Source: Verrucomicrobiia bacterium
GTDB lineage: Bacteria > Verrucomicrobiota > Verrucomicrobiia > JADLBR01
Assembly (NCBI GenBank): GCA_020847615.1
Contig: JADLBR010000280.1
Location: 1-64,000, forward strand
Direction of reading: 5' to 3'
Length of the DNA stretch: 64,000 nt
Below are positions 60,301 through 64,000 of the stretch, one piece after another. Position 1 is the stretch's first letter; each line of letters opens with the position of its first letter. Made by a program: the position numbers and the translations under genes. A model generated the notes under the pieces. The model did not search any database. It saw only the letters and a program-made list of their open reading frames with translations, and was not told where the DNA came from.

Positions 60301-61396
60301 TGCCCCGAACCGGATTCTGGCGCCGACGGGGGGGCCAAAGAATCGGCGCGCGATCTTCATCATCTCACCGCCTCGCAGCGGCACGACCCTGCTGAGGGTG
60401 ATGCTGGCGGGCCACCCGCGGCTATTTGCCCCACCCGAGCTGGAATTGCTGGGATTTGATACCATGGCGGCGCGCAAGGAGGCGTACGGGGACGCGGGGG
60501 GGCTGTGGCTGGAGGGTGCGGTGCGCGCCCTGATGGAGGCGGTGGGCTGTGGCGCGAATGAGGCCCGCGCGACGATCGCGCGGCTCGAGGAAGAAGGGCG
60601 TTCCACGCGCGACTTCTATCAACTGCTGCAGGATGCGATCGGGGGGCGCACCTTGGTCGACAAGACACCGAGCTACTCTGGCCAGCTGCACGTGCTGCAG
60701 CACGCGGAGGAGATTTTCGATGAGCCGCTGTACATCCATCTGCTGCGGCATCCCTGCGGGATGATCCGCTCCTTCGTGGACTACAAGTTGCACCTGACCT
60801 ACAGCACGCGCTATAAGATCAACCTGCCGCTGCCGTTTTCGCCACAGCAGATTGGCGAGCTGGTGTGGGTGATCAGCCACCAGAACATCATGAGGGCGAT
60901 GGAGACGGTGCCGGCCCAACGGTGCCACCGGCTTCGTTTCGAGGATCTGGTCGGGGAGCCCGAGGCGACGATGCGTTCGCTCTGTGACTTCGTGGGCCTG
61001 GATTACCGGGAGGAGATGACGCGGCCGTACGATCATGCGGAGGGGAAGATGACCGACGGGGTGGTCGCTGAGGGACGCATGCAGGGGGACCTGAAGTTCC
61101 TTGTGAAGCACCGGGCGATCGATCCCGCCGTGGCCGACGAATGGAAGCGGCACATGGGTGTCGATTTCTTGGGGCCGCCGGCGAGGAGACTCGCCACCGG
61201 GTTCGGCTACGCGGATCTGGGGCCGGGAGGCGCCGATGTCCCGAGGGATGCCGGGGACATCCGCTCCTTCGCGCGGTCGGAGCGGAGGCGCGATGACGAG
61301 GCGCGGGAGACCTTGGCCCGTTTCGATGCGCTCACGGACGACGAGGTTGCGGCGCTGTTGGCGCGGACGTTGGGCGACGGCGAGAGTGCCCGATGA
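57338..61396 (+). CDS. PKS-like protein: inactive KS and AT, carrier domain, sulfotransferase
   Basis: 1352 aa. An N-terminal helix pair (LANMTPLQRAVLALKETQ) precedes a KS domain (about 38-460): active Cys in DTACSASL (C208), Asn/His block TNLGHMEAASG (H383), but the usual His of HGTGT is Gln (EAQGTGT, Q343). An AT-like domain follows (about 560-850) where GxxxQ is DGEPL and the catalytic GHSxG is GRGFG (residues 653-657), so no Ser nucleophile. After a linker comes a carrier domain with FFELGGDSLLA (S906) and then, from about 1000, a sulfotransferase-3-type domain with the PAPS loop PPRSGTTLLR (residues 1011-1020) and KTPSYSGQL, HRLRFEDLVGEP. No KR, DH, ER or TE. Its stop overlaps the NRPS start (ATGA). 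It seems suited to hold and sulfate a carrier-bound intermediate rather than extend it. Confidence 0.92.
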   Translation: MSALSERLANMTPLQRAVLALKETQARLDALEGRQAEPIAIIGMGCRLPGGVCDTEGYWRLLVEGRDAVGEIPPGRWDADAFYDPDPRAPGKMNTRRGGFLAGIEDFDNHFFGISDREAERIDPQHRLLLEVAWEALEDAGLVAGGLRGSRTGVFVGISHSEYGLMLSSDLAQADAFVASGTAQCIAANRISFLLDFVGPSVALDTACSASLVCVHLACQSIRAGECEVAMAGGVNVMLSPMATVNLTKAGLSAPDGRVRAFDAAASGYVRSEGAGLVVLKPLGAARRDGDPIYAVIRGSAVNQNGFGNGLSAPSRQAQEGVLRQAYSAARLSPELVQYVEAQGTGTRLGDAIEAAALGAVVGRGRSAENPCAIGSVKTNLGHMEAASGVASLMKVALALERKEIPPTLHFQTPSPDIPFGQLGLRVQGRLAPWPDSARGRFAGVSAFGFGGSNAHVVLGEAPPENVSAVEEGTGIGRRVYPLSARTESALRAVALRHAGFLRGGTAAWRDICHTAAARRTHHDCRMAVLADSGHRAAELLEGYLAGAVGGDVLVGRKPFDRGVRVAFLFDGEPLRWKDHLLGLRRVLGQFEGEVSEIGGVLRDAGGPELAAMLADGDGWGDQARALPAMVAVQLAVVGWWRRMGVSPGIVLGRGFGELAAASAAGILAPGDALRIAVACGRGDGPGAWGDVTHRGATLPFLSASDGRRHDGRGLDAARWARCSAPSDSLAAAIGQLESHGADVCLELGPGALVAAVRSVPRSGAGGVAMAMLGLDGEPIPDVLAALYVAGVDLSWKQIVSGAGRHVRLPTYPWQRRRLWVDREGWLANVPQSKVMGSAAVMGGEPSGAVEPGGGIGGIRVRPELNSPYVEPRTELERALARSWAEVLRLDRVGAHDNFFELGGDSLLATILLNRLQDQVGEVVHVLALFQSRTIHGLAEYLRQYYPDAIRRLYPGEPLGERREGGDVAIPVVGDREVEISSRLAMAFAPNRILAPTGGPKNRRAIFIISPPRSGTTLLRVMLAGHPRLFAPPELELLGFDTMAARKEAYGDAGGLWLEGAVRALMEAVGCGANEARATIARLEEEGRSTRDFYQLLQDAIGGRTLVDKTPSYSGQLHVLQHAEEIFDEPLYIHLLRHPCGMIRSFVDYKLHLTYSTRYKINLPLPFSPQQIGELVWVISHQNIMRAMETVPAQRCHRLRFEDLVGEPEATMRSLCDFVGLDYREEMTRPYDHAEGKMTDGVVAEGRMQGDLKFLVKHRAIDPAVADEWKRHMGVDFLGPPARRLATGFGYADLGPGGADVPRDAGDIRSFARSERRRDDEARETLARFDALTDDEVAALLARTLGDGESAR

Positions 61397-64000
61397 TCGG
61401 CCCATCGCAGAGCGTTGCGGCGCTGAATCCCGAAGAGCGCCGGCGTCTTCTTCGGACGATGCTGGAGGCCAGATCGGAGTTGGGGCGGCGTCTCCCGCTG
61501 TCCTTTGCGCAGGAGCGGATGTGGCTGCTGGACCAACTCAACCCCGGCAATCCCGCATACAACATGGCGGCCGCGGTGCGCCTGCGGGGCCCCCTGGATG
61601 TCCGTTCGCTGGAGCGTGGCCTGAACGAGATCGTCAGGCGGCACGGGTCGCTGCGGACGACGTTCTTGGCCGAGGCCGGCAGGCCGCACCAGCGCGCGGC
61701 GCGTGAATTGACCTTGCGGCTGCCCGTGGTGGAGCTGGGGGAGGCGGGACCGGGCGGCTGGGAGGGGGAGGTGCAGAGGCTGGCGGCGGAGGAGGCGAAG
61801 CGCCCTTTTGACTTGGCCGCCGGGCCGCTGATCCGCGTGCGGTTGCTGCGGCTGGGTGAAGGGGAGCACGTGGTGCTGCTGACGGTGCATCACATCGTGT
61901 CGGACGGCTGGTCGATGACGCTGCTGGTCCGGGAATTGGCCGCGGTGTACGAGGCGTTCCGCCTGGGGCGGCCATCGCCATTGCCGGAGTTGCCGGTACA
62001 GTACGCGGATTTTGCCCGATGGCAGCGGGAGCACCTGAAGGGCGAGACCCTCGAGCGGCATCTGGGGTACTGGCGGCGCCAGCTGGCGGGCCTGACCGCG
62101 ATGGAGGTGCCGGCGGATCGGCCGCGGCCGGCGATCCAGACATTCCGGGGGGCCGCGTGCCGGTCTGATATCGACGCGCGGCTGTGGGGTCGCGTCCGGT
62201 CACTGGGCGAGGGGGAGGGGGCGACGCCATTCATGGCACTGCTGGCGGTGCTCCAGATTCTGCTGGGCCGGTACTGCGGGCAGGAGGACATCGCCGTCGG
62301 AACGCCCATCGCGGGACGTAACCGCGCGGAGATCGAGGGACTGATCGGTTGCTTTGTCAACACGCTCGTCATGCGGACCGACTTGTCCGGTGACCCGACT
62401 GTCCGAGAACTCATCTCGCGCGTGCGGGGGGTGGCGCTGGACGCATATGGCCATCAGGATCTGCCTTTCGAGAAACTGCTTGAGGAGCTGCGGCCCGACA
62501 GGGATCTGAGCCGGACCCCGTTCTTTCAGGTATTCCTCAACATGGTCAACGTGGGTACTCCCCGGCTGACCGTGGGCGGCTTGGTCTTGGAGCCGATGTC
62601 GGCCGTGGAGCCCCACTCGAAGTTCGACATCACGATGTATGCCCGGGAGATCGACGGGGGGTTGCGGCTGCGATTGGTTTACAACGCCGAGTTGTTTGAG
62701 GTGGCGCGGATGGAGCTGCTGTTGCGCCAGTTTGAGCACTTGCTCTGCCAGATCGTGGAGGTCCCGGATGCGCGCATCAACGAATTATCTCTGGTCACAG
62801 CCGCATGCCGTGCCCTGCTTCCGGAACCGGCGGCCGTCCTGGGGGAGCCGCAACATGAGCCGGTGACCCGTATCATGGCCTCCGTGGTGGCCGGGGCGCC
62901 CCGGCATCCGGCCGTGGAGCGGGGTGGTCGGGCGTGGTCATATCAGGAACTGTGGGCGAGGGCCGAGGAGGTGGCGCGGGCACTGCGCGCCCGCGGTTTG
63001 GGCGAGAGCGAGGTGGTGGCGGTCACCGGGCCGAAGGGTTTTGGGCTGATCGTCGCGATGGTAGGCGTGGAACTGGCCGGCGGGGCGCTCATGCCGCTGG
63101 ATCCGAATCTGCCCGACGAGCGGCAGCGGACGATGCTCGACGAGGCATCCGCGAGGCTGCTGATCGATGTGCGCGGCGAGGGGTTTCGGGGGAGTGGTTG
63201 CGGCACCCATGGGGGTCTCGCGACGCTTTTGGTGGATGCGGACGAGGGGCGCATCGTGGGGGCGGGGGTGGGGGGGGCGGACATAGCGCTTCCTGAGGTA
63301 TCGGCGGACGCCGCAGCGTACGTATTCTTCACGTCGGGATCGACGGGCCGGCCCAAGGGGATCTGTGGCACCCACAAGGGGCTCAGCCATTTTCTCGCGT
63401 GGCAGCGGCGAGAGTTTGGGATCGGTCCCGGGGATCGCGTCGCCCAGCTGACGTCGCTCTCGTTCGATGTCGTGCTCCGCGACATCTTTCTGCCGCTGAC
63501 GAGCGGGGGCACGCTTTGCCTTCCGGATCGCGAGGAACTGGCCGGGTCCGGTGAAGTGATCGAATGGCTGGAGAGGGAGAGGATCACCGTGCTGCATGGT
63601 GTGCCCACGCTGCTGCGCCACTGGCTGAGCCGCGCGGGGGCCGGGCGACGAGGCGGGCACATCCGCTGGCTTTTTTCTGCGGGGGAACCATTGACGGACG
63701 CCGTGGTGTTGCGCTGGCGCGAGGTTTTCCCGGAAGGGCGGGTCGTGAACCTCTACGGGCCCACGGAGACGACTCTGGCGAAGTGTTTCCACGTGATTCC
63801 GGGCGATCCCGCGCCGGGCATCCAGCCCGTGGGGAGACCATTGCCCGAGACTCAGGCGCTGGTGCTGAGGCCGGACGGCCAACTCTGCGGACTGGGTGAA
63901 CCGGGCGAGATTGTTTTGCGGACGCCGTTTCGGACGCGTGGCTATCTGGGGGGGGATGACGTGGGGGGCAGGGGATTTATCCCGAATCCGCTCGGGCGCG
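61393..64000 (+). CDS. Non-ribosomal peptide synthetase, condensation-adenylation, runs off the edge
   Basis: At least 869 aa visible. It begins with a condensation domain (about 25-460): RLPLSFAQERMWLLDQL, active HHIVSDGW (H166, H167, D171), and DLPFEKLLEEL. An adenylation domain starts at about 480: A3 FTSGSTGRPKG (T647 onward), A4 region LSFDVVLRDIFLPLTSGG, A5 NLYGPTETT, A6/A7-type GEPGEIVLRTPFRTRGYLGG close to the right edge. The Asp of FD in A4 corresponds to the residue that contacts the amino group of an alpha-amino acid. The remaining core motifs and the carrier domain lie beyond the window. The start codon overlaps the PKS-like stop (ATGA), so the N-terminal C domain could accept the chain from that protein's carrier. 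Confidence 0.93.
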   Translation, partial: MIGPSQSVAALNPEERRRLLRTMLEARSELGRRLPLSFAQERMWLLDQLNPGNPAYNMAAAVRLRGPLDVRSLERGLNEIVRRHGSLRTTFLAEAGRPHQRAARELTLRLPVVELGEAGPGGWEGEVQRLAAEEAKRPFDLAAGPLIRVRLLRLGEGEHVVLLTVHHIVSDGWSMTLLVRELAAVYEAFRLGRPSPLPELPVQYADFARWQREHLKGETLERHLGYWRRQLAGLTAMEVPADRPRPAIQTFRGAACRSDIDARLWGRVRSLGEGEGATPFMALLAVLQILLGRYCGQEDIAVGTPIAGRNRAEIEGLIGCFVNTLVMRTDLSGDPTVRELISRVRGVALDAYGHQDLPFEKLLEELRPDRDLSRTPFFQVFLNMVNVGTPRLTVGGLVLEPMSAVEPHSKFDITMYAREIDGGLRLRLVYNAELFEVARMELLLRQFEHLLCQIVEVPDARINELSLVTAACRALLPEPAAVLGEPQHEPVTRIMASVVAGAPRHPAVERGGRAWSYQELWARAEEVARALRARGLGESEVVAVTGPKGFGLIVAMVGVELAGGALMPLDPNLPDERQRTMLDEASARLLIDVRGEGFRGSGCGTHGGLATLLVDADEGRIVGAGVGGADIALPEVSADAAAYVFFTSGSTGRPKGICGTHKGLSHFLAWQRREFGIGPGDRVAQLTSLSFDVVLRDIFLPLTSGGTLCLPDREELAGSGEVIEWLERERITVLHGVPTLLRHWLSRAGAGRRGGHIRWLFSAGEPLTDAVVLRWREVFPEGRVVNLYGPTETTLAKCFHVIPGDPAPGIQPVGRPLPETQALVLRPDGQLCGLGEPGEIVLRTPFRTRGYLGGDDVGGRGFIPNPLGR

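Overview
The window is GC-rich, densely coded DNA with no rRNA, tRNA or CRISPR array that I can see. The gene content (two secreted sulfatases, sialate O-acetylesterase, families resembling GH29, GH78, GH99/WbsX and GH141, a PEP-CTERM protein, Sb-PDE-type PHP phosphodiesterase, twin-arginine sugar enzymes, a Bat/MoxR operon and bacterial microcompartment genes) points to a polysaccharide-degrading member of the PVC superphylum, most likely Verrucomicrobiota or a close relative. The assignment is inference from gene families and from short dispersed palindromic repeats of a kind I associate with that group.

Layout. 1-6745: secreted carbohydrate-active proteins (sulfatase cut by the left edge, sialate esterase, beta-helix protein) plus an unknown membrane protein. 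6860-9505: RhlE-like helicase and PHP phosphodiesterase. 9828-12087: two-gene uronate operon (uxaC, then an SDR of the D-mannonate oxidoreductase type). 12457-15885: exported fucose-isomerase-like and aldo/keto reductase lipoproteins in divergent orientation, then a SET-domain protein. 15938-20220: RND efflux adaptor and pump. 20371-22917: exported sugar epimerase-like protein, rhamnose mutarotase and a uroporphyrinogen-decarboxylase-family protein. 22976-30593: a five-gene aerotolerance-type operon read leftward (MoxR, DUF58, BatA, BatB-C fusion, BatD-E fusion). 30725-31392: VapBC-type toxin-antitoxin pair with a double palindrome at the antitoxin start. 31589-39858: frameshifted PEP-CTERM gene, propeller lipoprotein, fucosidase, lysS and a second sulfatase.

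40050-44384 holds the most unusual locus: pirin and WrbA, followed by three overlapping genes encoding a DHDPS-family aldolase/lyase whose C-terminus looks like a microcompartment encapsulation helix, a tandem-domain shell protein, and a ChrA-type transporter. The aldolase-to-shell coupling suggests a small satellite microcompartment locus with an uncommon cargo. 44400-55666 returns to secreted glycan-related proteins (a broken pectate-lyase-like remnant, WbsX/GH99-like with FG-GAP repeats, a sialidase-like propeller, a leucine-rich-repeat protein, an alpha-L-rhamnosidase).

55859-64000 is the start of a biosynthetic cluster cut by the right edge: a UGT-type glycosyltransferase, a PKS-like protein whose KS and AT domains have lost key catalytic residues but whose carrier domain and fused sulfotransferase look intact, and a translationally coupled NRPS (C-A-...).

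Four kinds of dispersed repeat occupy most gaps longer than 200 bp: a 115-130 bp element with three internal hairpins and end inverted repeats (two direct copies flank the sialate esterase), a family with core GGCCAAACGCTNACGCGTTC, a GCCTGAAGGCGGCACTACGA family, and long perfect-type palindromes near lysS. Some copies supply stop codons or even signal-peptide codons to neighbouring genes.
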